Notes: generated by a model from the letters alone, not told the origin. Positions 1 to 6,639 are shown, counted from the first letter of the stretch. The stretch is 8,447 bases of DNA from an uncultured Actinomycetes bacterium (GCA_903820565.1 CAIJHZ010000054.1:1-8447); one strand, 5' to 3'. Numbers and translations are program-made.

Positions 1-63
1 AGCTTCAATTAATGCTGCCCCGTGGTGAGGATAAACAACGGTTTCGCCGACCTTAAATGTCAT
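1..63 (-). CDS. carD: CarD family RNA polymerase-binding regulator, N-terminal fragment cut by the window edge
   Basis: Reading the minus strand from an ATG at 63-61 gives 21 codons that begin MTFKVGETVVYPHHGAA, the very conserved start of actinobacterial CarD/CdnL proteins (Tudor-like RNA polymerase interaction domain, family CarD_CdnL_TRCF). In mycobacteria CarD binds the RNA polymerase beta subunit and stabilises open promoter complexes, notably at rRNA promoters. Only the first strand region is visible; the DNA-binding domain lies beyond the left edge. A GAAGGG purine stretch a few bases upstream of the ATG can serve as ribosome binding site. The gene is divergent from an LpqE-like lipoprotein gene, as carD and lpqE are in M. 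tuberculosis, which supports the call. Confidence 0.88.
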   Translation of the reverse strand, partial: MTFKVGETVVYPHHGAALIEA

Positions 64-81
64 GTGATGCCCTTCGCTAGA

Positions 82-116
82 GGGTCAATTCTACCAGCAT
101 TATTTGGATCAGAAAA
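82..116 (-). promoter_or_regulatory. Candidate carD promoter with extended -10
   Basis: On the minus strand, TAGAAT (93-88) matches five of six bases of the -10 consensus and is preceded directly by TGG, an extended -10 element. A weak -35-like TTTTCT lies 17 bases further upstream (116-111). Transcription would start near 81-82, giving a leader of under 20 bases that contains the GAAGGG ribosome binding site. Assigned by eye. Confidence 0.5.
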
Positions 117-121
117 CCCCG

Positions 122-148
122 AATAAGTAGCGTTATTTACTGCTTATT
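122..148. repeat. Imperfect inverted repeat in the carD/lpqE divergent region
   Basis: AATAAGTAG (122-130) and CTGCTTATT (140-148) are inverted copies with one mismatch, separated by 9 bases. The dyad sits 22 bases before the lipoprotein ATG and upstream of the predicted carD promoter, so it could be an operator facing either gene. It covers the place where a -35 for the lipoprotein gene would lie. The arms are AT-rich, so a chance dyad is possible. Confidence 0.4.
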
Positions 149-169
149 TGATGTGAGACAATTGGTCTT

Positions 170-703
170 ATGCGTCGCACTATTTCTTTATTAGCAATTG
201 CGGCATTAGCCGTCTCACTCAGTGGATGCGGAGCGGGAGTAAACGCTTCTACCCGCCAAGTAAACCAAGTAACAGATGGCGTTGAAGCTGCAATCACACA
301 AGATGGAAATAACATCAAGATTGTTAACCTTCTTGTAGTTGCAGCCCCTGGTGGCAATGCTGTTCTGGTCGGGACTATTGTAAATAACGGCGACACTGAT
401 GATGCGCTATTAGGCGTTGCAATTAACGGAAGCACCGCAAATTACACCGGCAATAGTGTTTTGCCTAAGAATGTGCCGCTTATTTTTGAAGGTGAACGCG
501 CAAATGCAAAAGTTGTTCTTGCCGGATTTGGCGGATCAGCTGGATCACATGTGAAGGTCAGTATGTTCTTCAAGCAAGCAGGAGAAATAACTCTCAATGC
601 ACTCGTTCGCGACACTAGCGATATTTACGCAGGAGTGACAGCAGGAAATACTCTAGCTACACCTTCGTCATCACCAACTGCTTCACCAACACCTACTAAA
701 TAA
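170..703 (+). CDS. lpqE: LpqE-like secreted lipoprotein
   Basis: The 177-residue product starts with a lipoprotein signal peptide: MRRT, a hydrophobic stretch (residues 5-17) and the lipobox L-S-G-C with Cys20 as the predicted lipidated residue. The mature part begins GAG-N, as I recall for M. tuberculosis LpqE, and continues as a beta-rich domain of roughly 130 residues (INGSTANYTG, GSAGSHVKVSMFFKQAGEI) that resembles LpqE and the broader PCu(A)C-like fold. I see no obvious Met/His copper site. The last 15 residues are a Ser/Thr/Pro-rich tail (SSSPTASPTPTK). The role of LpqE is not established. Its position divergent from carD matches the mycobacterial order. There is no Shine-Dalgarno sequence before the ATG, so initiation may be leaderless. 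It converges on gpmA with 16 bases between the stops. Confidence 0.75.
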   Translation: MRRTISLLAIAALAVSLSGCGAGVNASTRQVNQVTDGVEAAITQDGNNIKIVNLLVVAAPGGNAVLVGTIVNNGDTDDALLGVAINGSTANYTGNSVLPKNVPLIFEGERANAKVVLAGFGGSAGSHVKVSMFFKQAGEITLNALVRDTSDIYAGVTAGNTLATPSSSPTASPTPTK

Positions 704-719
704 TTTTTACTGAACTGCT

Positions 720-1469
720 TTACTTCTTTCCCTGATTTGCCACAGCAGCGATTGCATCCTTCGCTGCCTCTGGATCTAAGTACTCTCCACCTTTAACAAC
801 TGGCTTGAAATTTTCATCGAGTTTGTAATACAGCGGAATACCAGTTGGAATATTTAATCCAGCAATGTCAGCATCACTAATTCCATCAAGGTGCTTTACC
901 AATGCACGCAATGAGTTTCCGTGAGCTGTTACAAGAACTCGCTTACCTGCCTTGAGATCAGGCACGATCGCTTCGTCCCAATAGGGCAGCATGCGGGTAA
1001 TGACATCTTTTAAGCATTCAGTCTTTGGTGCCAACGCACCAAGATCGGCGTAACGAGGGTCCTTGGCCTGGCTGAATTCATCATTGTCTTCGATTGCAGG
1101 AGGTGGCACATCAAAACTACGGCGCCATAACTGGAACTGTTCTTCGCCGTATTGCGCCAACGTTTGCGCTTTGTCCTTGCCTTGCAGGGCGCCGTAATGA
1201 CGTTCATTAAGACGCCAAGAGCGATGCACCGGAATCCAATGACGATCACAAGCATCGAGGGCTAACTGCGATGTATTAATCGCGCGCCGCAGCAATGATG
1301 TATGAACCACATCCGGCAATAATCCGCGCTCTGCCAACATCTGACCACCGCGACGAGCTTCAGCTTCACCTTTATCTGAAAGTCGAACATCGACCCAACC
1401 AGTAAAAAGATTCTTGGCATTCCATTCAGATTCACCGTGGCGAAGCAATACAAGTTCGAAGTTTGTCAT
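720..1469 (-). CDS. gpmA: 2,3-bisphosphoglycerate-dependent phosphoglycerate mutase
   Basis: This cytoplasmic glycolytic/gluconeogenic enzyme interconverts 3- and 2-phosphoglycerate. At 249 residues it has the normal length of the dPGM family. The phosphohistidine motif LLRHGESEWN places the catalytic His at 11, followed by FTGWVDVRLSDKG (22-34), the Arg pair at 61-62, the catalytic Glu at 89 in NERHYGALQG, and the second active-site His at 183 in TAHGNSLRALVKHLDG. All expected catalytic residues are present. It is the last gene of the minus-strand array, 28 bases after the YbjN-domain gene. The order mshA-ybjN-gpm is the same as in mycobacteria. No Shine-Dalgarno sequence precedes the ATG, but TAGACT ends exactly 6 bases before it, suggesting an additional leaderless promoter. 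Confidence 0.97.
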   Translation of the reverse strand: MTNFELVLLRHGESEWNAKNLFTGWVDVRLSDKGEAEARRGGQMLAERGLLPDVVHTSLLRRAINTSQLALDACDRHWIPVHRSWRLNERHYGALQGKDKAQTLAQYGEEQFQLWRRSFDVPPPAIEDNDEFSQAKDPRYADLGALAPKTECLKDVITRMLPYWDEAIVPDLKAGKRVLVTAHGNSLRALVKHLDGISDADIAGLNIPTGIPLYYKLDENFKPVVKGGEYLDPEAAKDAIAAVANQGKK

Positions 1470-1481
1470 GAGTACAGTCTA
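1470..1481 (-). promoter_or_regulatory. Candidate leaderless -10 for gpmA
   Basis: TAGACT (1481-1476) is followed by the 6 bases GTACTC and then the gpmA ATG, so RNA would start at or next to the A of the start codon. The only -35-like element is a TTGGTG at about 19 bases spacing. The 9-base core TAG-CTGTAC is shared with the glnR upstream region at 7109-7118. Confidence 0.35.
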
Positions 1482-1497
1482 AACCAAATGCCGCTTG

Positions 1498-1980
1498 TTA
1501 CACCAAGTGCTTAAATGCATCTAAATTGGCTAGAGATTCACCGCGTGAAACCCGCCAAGCCCATTCACGACGGATTGCATTGGCAAATCCCAGTTCAAGA
1601 AGCGGATTAAAGGAGCTATCGCTGTATTGCAAAACAGAGCCAACCAAACGATCTAGTTCTCGATCTGTGACTGCAAATAAAGGTAGCCGTCCAACCAAAA
1701 AGATGTCGCCTAGTTCATTGGTGGCAAAGGCAATTCCATACATGCCTGCGTTTTTTAACATGCAATACTCGTGAACGCCGGCTTGGTTGTCATCGGGTTT
1801 ACGGATAACAAAGGCGTTGATACTTAAGGAATGGTCGCCAACAATTAGCGCACAGTGGGTCTGTAACTTCTTTTCACCAGGCAAAGAGACTAAAAAGGTG
1901 TTGGCATCTTTGCGCTCATATTCCAGGTCATGAGAATCTAAAAACTCTTCGATGGTAATACGAGGGTCGATCGCAGCCAT
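1498..1980 (-). CDS. YbjN domain-containing protein
   Basis: The 160-residue soluble protein has no signal peptide or membrane segment. It matches the actinobacterial YbjN-domain proteins found between mshA and gpm: an N-terminal helix (ITIEEFLDSHDLEYER), an alternating beta sheet (FLVSLPGEKKLQTHCALIVG, LSINAFVIRKPD), the typical HEYCMLKNAGMYGIAFATN segment (about 69-89), DIFLVGRLPLFAVTDRELDRLVG, and a helical C-terminus. The fold resembles type III secretion chaperones and may mediate protein interactions; its biochemical role is not known. The ATG follows the mshA stop directly (TAAATG), so translation is probably coupled, with GGAA inside the end of mshA as ribosome binding site. Confidence 0.85.
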   Translation of the reverse strand: MAAIDPRITIEEFLDSHDLEYERKDANTFLVSLPGEKKLQTHCALIVGDHSLSINAFVIRKPDDNQAGVHEYCMLKNAGMYGIAFATNELGDIFLVGRLPLFAVTDRELDRLVGSVLQYSDSSFNPLLELGFANAIRREWAWRVSRGESLANLDAFKHLV

Positions 1981-3227
1981 TTACGCTTCCAATGATTTGC
2001 GGGTCTGCGTAATAACTTGATCGTAAATATCTAAAGTTCCGCGGACTGTTGCATCCCAACCAAAGTGTGAAGCATGTTCAATTGCACCCATTGAAAGTAG
2101 TACGCGGCGCTGTGGTTCTTGCAGCAAGCGTGAAATCACAGATGACCAAGCCTTTGGATCATGCCCATCAACTAAAACACCCGAAATACCGTCAGCAACT
2201 GCGGTGCGAAGTCCACCAACCGCTGTTGCAACAACTGGTGTTCCACATGCCTGTGATTCCAGCGCAACCAATCCAAAGCTTTCGCTATAACTAGGCACGA
2301 CAACTAGATCTGCTGCGCGATACCACTGAGCTAAATCGGCACGTGGAACGGGAGGCGCAAAGCGAACAACATCATCGATAGCCAACCATGTTGCAAGCTC
2401 TTTTAAGCGATCCACTTCTTCGGTGTTTGCACCTGATGCACCGCCAATAATATTGACGATTAATTTATGTCGAAGCAATGGTGAGTGTTTTAGCAATTCG
2501 CTAGTTGCACGAATTAAAACTTCGGGGCCCTTATGCGGCTGGATGCGGCCGACAAAAGTTACAACGAGTGAATCGTGTGGCAGATCAACAATGGCACGTG
2601 CTGCACTACGTCCTTGACCTGGTGTAAATGTATACAGATCCACACCTGGGCTAACAACATGCACGATGTCTGGGCACGCATCGTAAAGAGAAACCAGGCT
2701 GGCAGCTTCGGCATCGGTGTTCGCAACTAGCGCCTGTGCTGCAGCAACAACTTGTGTTTCTCCCGCACGCGAATCATTGGCTCGGGTGTTTCACCTTCGG
2801 CCAAGTTGAGATTCTTAACACGAGCCATGGTGTGCATGGTGTGAACGAGTGGAATTCCTAGTTCTTTTGCTGCAGGCATAGCAACTTTTCCTGAAATCCA
2901 ATAATGTGAATGGATAGCATCGTAGTTTTCTTCTTTCACGATGCGTAGAAATTCTTTAGATAAGCCTGCAATATGTGTTGGTAACTGCTCTTTAGTTAAA
3001 GTTCCGTGCCCACAATCAAAGTAGCGCACACGTACACCGGCAGAAATTTCAACAATGTCAGTTTCACTTGCATGTGTACGACGAGTAAAGATGTCGACTG
3101 CAACGCCCATAGCCGCCATGCGTTGTGCGGATTCAACAACATAAATATTCATCCCGCCGGCATCACCAATACCTGGTTGCTCCAGGGGTGATGTGTGCAC
3201 CATTAATACTGCAATGCGGCCGGTCAT
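1981..3227 (-). CDS. mshA: MshA, D-inositol-3-phosphate N-acetylglucosaminyltransferase, reading frame broken by one base
   Basis: MshA catalyses the first step of mycothiol synthesis, joining GlcNAc from UDP-GlcNAc to inositol 3-phosphate. It is a GT-B fold, family GT4 enzyme. The first frame (3227-2727) encodes the acceptor-side domain: GDAGGMNIYV (about 21-30), HSHYWISGK and HTMHTMARVKNLNLAEGETPEP. After Arg155 it runs into eleven unrelated codons and a TAG. The second frame carries the expected continuation (GETQVVAAAQALVANT), then SPGVDL, VGRIQPHKGPEVL, and the GT4 nucleotide-sugar motif E-SFGLVAL-E with ACGTPVVATAVGG. Adding one base in the GGG run (plus strand 2762-2764) joins both into about 415 residues, close to normal family length. 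All motifs are otherwise intact, so the defect is recent or a sequence error. Without repair the product is a 166-residue N-terminal domain and is inactive. No Shine-Dalgarno is visible; TACCCT lies 7 bases before the ATG. Confidence 0.92.
2761..2765 (-). other. mshA: Single-base frame break in mshA
   Basis: The minus strand reads CGC GTG CGG GAG AAA CAC in the upstream frame, whereas the family sequence requires R-V-R-G-E-T-Q, that is CGG GGA GAA ACA CAA. One G is missing from what should be a run of four (CCC on the plus strand at 2762-2764). Both frames look under coding constraint up to this point, so the location is precise to a few bases. Confidence 0.85.
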
Positions 3228-3240
3228 GTTCTTAAGGGTA
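3228..3240 (-). promoter_or_regulatory. Weak candidate -10 for mshA
   Basis: TACCCT (3240-3235) lies 7 bases before the mshA ATG, in a 42-base gap that has no good Shine-Dalgarno sequence. There is no convincing -35. It is listed because it fits the spacing seen before several other starts in this window. Confidence 0.2.
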
Positions 3241-3269
3241 CGCGTAGTGCTGCGATTTAGCGAAAGTTA

Positions 3270-4196
3270 TTAAAATGCAGAACGTATTGAGCCAACTACT
3301 TGGCCACCACCAAAAACCATTTCCTGATCTTCGACCGCTTCTATGCCTAAAAATTTCAAGCCAGCGACCGTAATAGCAACGCGAGGGCGTAATCCTCCAT
3401 CATTGACCTTGTAGGTAAAAGTTCGTCCATCTGGAACTGATGCGATCATGATTGATTCCGCACCACTTTTCATAAACAAACCAGGGTGTTTTTTCATTAG
3501 TCGTGAGGTCATTCGCTCAGGTCCAGCAACCATGTCAGGAAAGCTGCGGCACGCATTCACAACTTCTTGGTGTACTGGATCAACTGAAATTGTTAAATTG
3601 CGTATTGCTCGTGCGAGGCCCAAAAGTGAAATCAGAAACAGTGGCGCTCCACACCCATCAACGGCAACATGTGACACTTTTTCTCCTGCAAGGTTTTCGA
3701 GTTCATCCTTGAATGCAACTTGTACAGGATGATCAACGTTTAAGTAGTCAGTAGTTGACCAATTGCTCGTTGCACATCCCAAAAGCATTCCAGAATGTTT
3801 TCCACTGCAGTTCATGGCCAAACGTGTTGGTACAGGATTAGCTAACGCCGCTGCTTCATCAAGCGGCTTTCCTTTCACATTTTGCAATGCATTTTCATCT
3901 AATCCAGCAAGTGCAAGTATTTCAAGTGCACCATCTTGATGCATCGCCAATCCTGAATGTGACGCACAGGTCAGAGCCAACAATCGTGGTTCTAGTTGTA
4001 CTCCACTTCGAACCATCGCTGAAGCCAAAATAGATTTGTATGATGATCGTGGATAAATTAATTGAGTTGGGTCGCCTTTTTGCATCAGTATTGAACCATC
4101 GCTGTCTAAAGCAACGAAGTGGCCTGTATGTATCGATTCAACAACATTATTTCGAACAAGCTCGGCCAAAGTTTCGCCTATAGCTAATGTATTCAC
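3270..4196 (-). CDS. Asparaginase of the Rhizobium etli (type II, PF06089) family
   Basis: The 308-residue protein matches the Ser/Lys/Zn-type asparaginases typified by R. etli ReAV, unrelated to E. coli AnsA/AnsB, which hydrolyse L-asparagine to aspartate and ammonia. Visible family motifs are LVRNNVVESIHTGHFVAL near the N-terminus, PRSSYK (Ser51/52 and Lys54, the SxxK nucleophile motif), CASHSG (Ser79), MNCSGKHSGML (Cys130, Lys133) and VDGCGAP (Asp180, Cys182); the Cys, Lys and Asp correspond to the metal site of the R. etli enzyme. The C-terminal half has MVAGPERMTSRLM and KSGAES. It is slightly shorter than usual at the N-terminus. There is no signal peptide, so it acts in the cytoplasm. 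The start is a GTG that directly follows the TAA of the nitrobindin-like gene, implying coupled translation. It lies 42 bases before mshA. Confidence 0.85.
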   Translation of the reverse strand: MNTLAIGETLAELVRNNVVESIHTGHFVALDSDGSILMQKGDPTQLIYPRSSYKSILASAMVRSGVQLEPRLLALTCASHSGLAMHQDGALEILALAGLDENALQNVKGKPLDEAAALANPVPTRLAMNCSGKHSGMLLGCATSNWSTTDYLNVDHPVQVAFKDELENLAGEKVSHVAVDGCGAPLFLISLLGLARAIRNLTISVDPVHQEVVNACRSFPDMVAGPERMTSRLMKKHPGLFMKSGAESIMIASVPDGRTFTYKVNDGGLRPRVAITVAGLKFLGIEAVEDQEMVFGGGQVVGSIRSAF

Positions 4197-4697
4197 TTAC
4201 TCGCTCTGACGCTCTAATGAAGACCAGACGTGTGCTTGTAGTTCTTGACCTTCAGCTGCCATGTCATAGGCGTAAAACAATTCGCCAGCAACAAGTCCGT
4301 ATAAACGCACACCTGCTGTAACAATTTTTGCTGATGGTGCTGAATACCCTTGATCCATTACTAACTGGATCTTTGGACCATCAAAAGTTCCAACCCAACC
4401 TTCGGTTATACCGGTGCTGTGTGAGATTAAAACTTCTAAGACATTGTTTGGTTTCACACGCCAAAAACCAACTTCAGATGATGCAGGGCGAATAATTTCG
4501 CCTTCCGCATCAATAATCCAGGAGCGTGAAAAATAATTTAGGAAGTTGCGACCATCGTGGTTAAAGACAACTTCTGATGCAAATTCAAAGGGTTCGATAG
4601 TCGGGTATTCGCCGCGACCTTTGCCGCGCCATGTACCAACCATCCATGCCAATGGGTTTAGATCTGGATGCAAACCTTCGGGAATTGTGAAAACCAT
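4197..4697 (-). CDS. Nitrobindin-like heme-binding beta-barrel protein (FABP-like, DUF1794/THAP4 family)
   Basis: The 166-residue protein has the family signature near its N-terminus, MVGTWRGKGRGEYPTI (19-34), then the expected strands of a ten-stranded antiparallel barrel (SSEVGFWRVKPNN, LEVLISHSTGITEGWVG, VRLYGLVAGELFYAYDMA). His156 in LQAHVWSSLER sits where nitrobindins carry the proximal heme ligand near the C-terminus. Nitrobindins bind ferric heme and isomerise peroxynitrite to nitrate; whether this member does so is inferred. The ATG overlaps the stop of the 42-codon ORF upstream by one base (TAATG), and a strong GGAGG lies 11 bases before it inside that ORF. The stop abuts the asparaginase start. 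Nitrobindin next to ygfZ is a recurring actinobacterial arrangement. Confidence 0.85.
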   Translation of the reverse strand: MVFTIPEGLHPDLNPLAWMVGTWRGKGRGEYPTIEPFEFASEVVFNHDGRNFLNYFSRSWIIDAEGEIIRPASSEVGFWRVKPNNVLEVLISHSTGITEGWVGTFDGPKIQLVMDQGYSAPSAKIVTAGVRLYGLVAGELFYAYDMAAEGQELQAHVWSSLERQSE

Positions 4698-4825
4698 TAG
4701 GGACGTTGCCTCCAGTTAGTGGTTCGTCGCGCTTGTGATTGGCGACCTTTAAATGCATAAATGGTGAGAACTACACCTAATGCGATGGCGACTAGGCCAA
4801 GGATTATTGATGTGAAAAGCTCCAT
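4697..4825 (-). CDS. Small single-pass membrane protein, 42 residues
   Basis: An ATG at 4825-4823 opens 42 codons that end in a TAA sharing its last base with the nitrobindin ATG. Residues 3-24 form one continuous hydrophobic segment (LFTSIILGLVAIALGVVLTI), ideal for a transmembrane helix. It is followed by a strongly basic tail of about 17 residues (K26, R28, R33, R34, R39, R41), which by the positive-inside rule would face the cytoplasm. I do not recognise a family. Support for reality comes from the exact fit between neighbours (16 bases after ygfZ, 1-base overlap with the next gene), the GGAGG for the next gene within it, and a TATTCT hexamer 6 bases before its ATG. It could act as a membrane anchor or a small regulator, but nothing in the sequence shows this. 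Confidence 0.7.
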   Translation of the reverse strand: MELFTSIILGLVAIALGVVLTIYAFKGRQSQARRTTNWRQRP

Positions 4826-4837
4826 GGCTTAAGAATA
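4826..4837 (-). promoter_or_regulatory. Candidate leaderless -10 for the small membrane ORF
   Basis: TATTCT (4837-4832) is followed by TAAGCC, 6 bases, and then ATG. No Shine-Dalgarno sequence is present and no good -35 is visible. Confidence 0.3.
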
Positions 4838-4841
4838 GCGG

Positions 4842-5741
4842 TTAAACAATTACTTGTTGTGCTGCAGGAACTCCATCAACGCTTAGCGTTGCATCAATTG
4901 GTGTATTTCTCTTCACTATTGCCAATGCGATTGTTCCTAATTCATGATGACGGGCAACTGTGCCAATAAATCCAACAACTACCCCGTCATTTTCAATCTT
5001 TGTTCCTACTGCTGGAAAGCCAACATCGCTGCCGTCAAGGTGCAATAAGACTAATCGCCGTGGTGGATTACCCAAGTTATATATCTTTGCCACAGTTTCT
5101 TGACCGCGGTAGCAGCCTTTTTTCATATGGACAGCACCGTTTAATACGCCAATTTCATTGGGAATTGATTTGTGATCTGTTTCAAAACCAATGCGGGGAC
5201 GGTGTGCAGCAACTCTTTCAGCATCAAGTGCCCAGGTACCAACCTGTGTTGCAACGCCACCAAAAGTGCTCTTCATTTCTTCAACTTCGTTACGAGGCAC
5301 CAGTGCAAATGGACCGCCGATATCTGTAGGAGTTCCGGGTGCGCGCAAAACTGCGTACTCGCTGGTTGCATCACGAACTTCAAGGCGCAACATGAACTTC
5401 ATTTTTGTTAAGTACTCAATTAACTGTTCTGAAAACCCTGGATCTAAAACCAAGAATGTTGTTGTTCCGTCATCGACTACATTGAATTGAAACTCAACAT
5501 GTCCCTTTGCATCCAGAATCATGTTAGGCATCCACACACCTGGCTGTAGATCGCTGACAAATTGTGTTGTTAGATCATGCAGCCACTTCAAACGATCTTC
5601 ACCGCTGACAGCAACAATATTGTGATGGGATAAATCTGCCCACGCAGTTCCAGCTTCTAGGGCACGCTGTTCTTTAACTGGTTCACCGAAATGCCAAACA
5701 GCTCCTTTGTCAGGACCAGCTTCAACTAATACGGCGCTCAT
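4842..5741 (-). CDS. ygfZ: YgfZ/GcvT-type folate-binding protein for Fe-S enzyme maintenance
   Basis: The 299-residue protein is related to the T protein of the glycine cleavage system but has the YgfZ signature KGCYRGQE at 208-215, with the functionally important Cys at 210, followed by TVAKIYNLGNPPRRL. The N-terminal half shows the GcvT-like fold: AGTAWADLSHHNIVAVSGEDRLKWLHDLTTQ (about 30-60) and the segment ILDAKGHVEFQFNVV (75-89). A C-terminal barrel follows (DGVVVGFIGTVARHHELGTIALAIV). In E. coli YgfZ uses tetrahydrofolate to support assembly or repair of certain Fe-S enzymes such as MiaB. Cytoplasmic. It follows the Fur-type gene by 34 bases. No Shine-Dalgarno is visible and a TAGATT hexamer ends 6 bases before the ATG. 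Confidence 0.9.
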   Translation of the reverse strand: MSAVLVEAGPDKGAVWHFGEPVKEQRALEAGTAWADLSHHNIVAVSGEDRLKWLHDLTTQFVSDLQPGVWMPNMILDAKGHVEFQFNVVDDGTTTFLVLDPGFSEQLIEYLTKMKFMLRLEVRDATSEYAVLRAPGTPTDIGGPFALVPRNEVEEMKSTFGGVATQVGTWALDAERVAAHRPRIGFETDHKSIPNEIGVLNGAVHMKKGCYRGQETVAKIYNLGNPPRRLVLLHLDGSDVGFPAVGTKIENDGVVVGFIGTVARHHELGTIALAIVKRNTPIDATLSVDGVPAAQQVIV

Positions 5742-5753
5742 GTCGCTAATCTA
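5742..5753 (-). promoter_or_regulatory. Candidate leaderless -10 for ygfZ
   Basis: TAGATT (5753-5748) then AGCGAC, 6 bases, then ATG. The 34-base gap after the Fur-type gene has no convincing -35 and no ribosome binding site close to the ATG. Confidence 0.35.
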
Positions 5754-5775
5754 TCTTGAAAAACCTTAAGTAGTC

Positions 5776-6186
5776 CTATGGCTTTACGCATGCAGCACAG
5801 GTGCCATACACAGCAAAGTGCGTGACATCTGTTTTAAAGCCGTAATCATCGGCTAAAACATTCACAAAGTTTGCTGCTGCTTCAATTGGGGCATCGCCCA
5901 CTGATCCGCAGGTGCCGCACACTAAGTGCAAGTGTGTTAGCTCTTCGGCCGCATGATAAGTCGCACCGCCATGACCTAAATGTGTGTGCAGAACAAGTCC
6001 AACGTTTTGGAGAGTTTCGAGATTTCGGTAGACAGTTGAAAGATTTATACCAGGATGAGTTTCGCGTACTTTTTCTGCAACTTCTTCAGGTGTTGCGTGC
6101 CCGAGCGAACGCACTGCAGAAAGAACTAACTCGCGTTGGGGTGTTAGACGCAATCCCTTTTCGTGTAATTCGTGTTTTCCGGCCAT
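5776..6186 (-). CDS. nur: Fur family metalloregulator, Nur-like (nickel-responsive)
   Basis: The 136-residue repressor has the Fur winged helix (LRLTPQRELVLSAV, recognition helix NLSTVYRNLETL at 48-59) and the metal-binding dimerisation domain (YHAAEELTHLHLVCGTCG). Two CxxC pairs, Cys90/Cys93 and Cys130/Cys133, fit a structural zinc site. By recalled alignment with Streptomyces coelicolor Nur, the histidines of the square-planar nickel site (Nur His70, His72, His126) correspond to His67, His69 and His123 here, and HLGHG-ATYH is shared. Of Nur's second metal site (His33, His86, His88, His90), three are kept (His30, His85, His87), while His86 is replaced by Leu83. Nickel sensing is therefore likely but not shown; a zinc- or iron-responsive role is the alternative. 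A TAAGG ribosome binding site lies 7 bases before the ATG, and only 15 bases separate it from the DUF4395 gene. Confidence 0.8.
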   Translation of the reverse strand: MAGKHELHEKGLRLTPQRELVLSAVRSLGHATPEEVAEKVRETHPGINLSTVYRNLETLQNVGLVLHTHLGHGGATYHAAEELTHLHLVCGTCGSVGDAPIEAAANFVNVLADDYGFKTDVTHFAVYGTCAACVKP

Positions 6187-6201
6187 GTATAAACCTTACC
6201 C

Positions 6202-6639
6202 TTACTTGCTACGAGCGCGAAGTAGGAGAAGATAAACCTCGCAGCCTAAGCAGAAATTAAAGGCAGCATTTAGAAAGGCTGCTGCTAAAGCGAAGGCAAC
6301 TGCCACTGTAAAGATCGCACTTACGCCTATGGATAAACCGCCAATCGCGACTAATGCAAATAGCAATCCGACGCTTTGTGCAAACTGTGGTGGGCGAACA
6401 TCCTCAACTGGTGCTTCACGCTTTAGGCGAGGCTTTACAAAAGTTTTATAGATAGATGCGTACGGAGTGAATTGTGGTCCCTTAAATGCACCGATCGCAA
6501 AGACAACAGCTTGTGCAACTATTACCCAAATATTATTGGTTGCTAAAGCTGTTGCTAATACTGCTGTTGTAATAACTGCACCAAAACGTGGACCACGTGC
6601 ATCGATAATTGTTGTTTGCGAATTCAGAAGTTGAGTCAT
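6202..6639 (-). CDS. DUF4395 membrane protein with CLGC motif
   Basis: The 145-residue protein matches DUF4395: IIDARGPRFGAVITT near the N-terminus (11-25), AFKGPQFTPYASIYKTFVKPRL (51-72), PPQFAQSVGLLFA (83-95) and the C-terminal AFLNAAFNFCLGCEVYLLL. Hydrophobic segments at about 20-50 (probably two short helices), 88-108 and 110-128 predict a polytopic inner-membrane protein. The conserved pair Cys130-x-x-Cys133 sits at the end of the last helix and is suited to disulfide exchange. DUF4395 genes often lie beside a thioredoxin-like gene, as here, so a thiol-disulfide relay with the upstream product is a reasonable inference. The function is not established. The ATG lacks a Shine-Dalgarno; TAAAAT ends 6 bases before it. 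Confidence 0.85.
   Translation of the reverse strand: MTQLLNSQTTIIDARGPRFGAVITTAVLATALATNNIWVIVAQAVVFAIGAFKGPQFTPYASIYKTFVKPRLKREAPVEDVRPPQFAQSVGLLFALVAIGGLSIGVSAIFTVAVAFALAAAFLNAAFNFCLGCEVYLLLLRARSK

Noticed and set aside
133..435. Minus-strand 100-codon open frame opposite the lipoprotein gene
   Set aside because: It is antisense to the recognised lipoprotein frame and has Ser/Pro/Thr-rich shadow-frame composition.
704..719. Terminator between the convergent lipoprotein and gpmA genes
   Set aside because: A short T run is present after the lipoprotein stop, but I find no GC-rich stem before it on either strand.
2750..2775. Programmed -1 frameshift in mshA
   Set aside because: The sequence around the break (GTG CGG GAG AAA) has no X-XXY-YYZ slippery heptamer, and the family is not known to use recoding. 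A missing base is simpler.
5000..5490. Overlapping plus-strand open frames opposite ygfZ
   Set aside because: They lie entirely antisense to a gene with a clear family signature, have odd composition (Cys/Ser-rich, low-complexity), and have no start signals or homology that I recognise.
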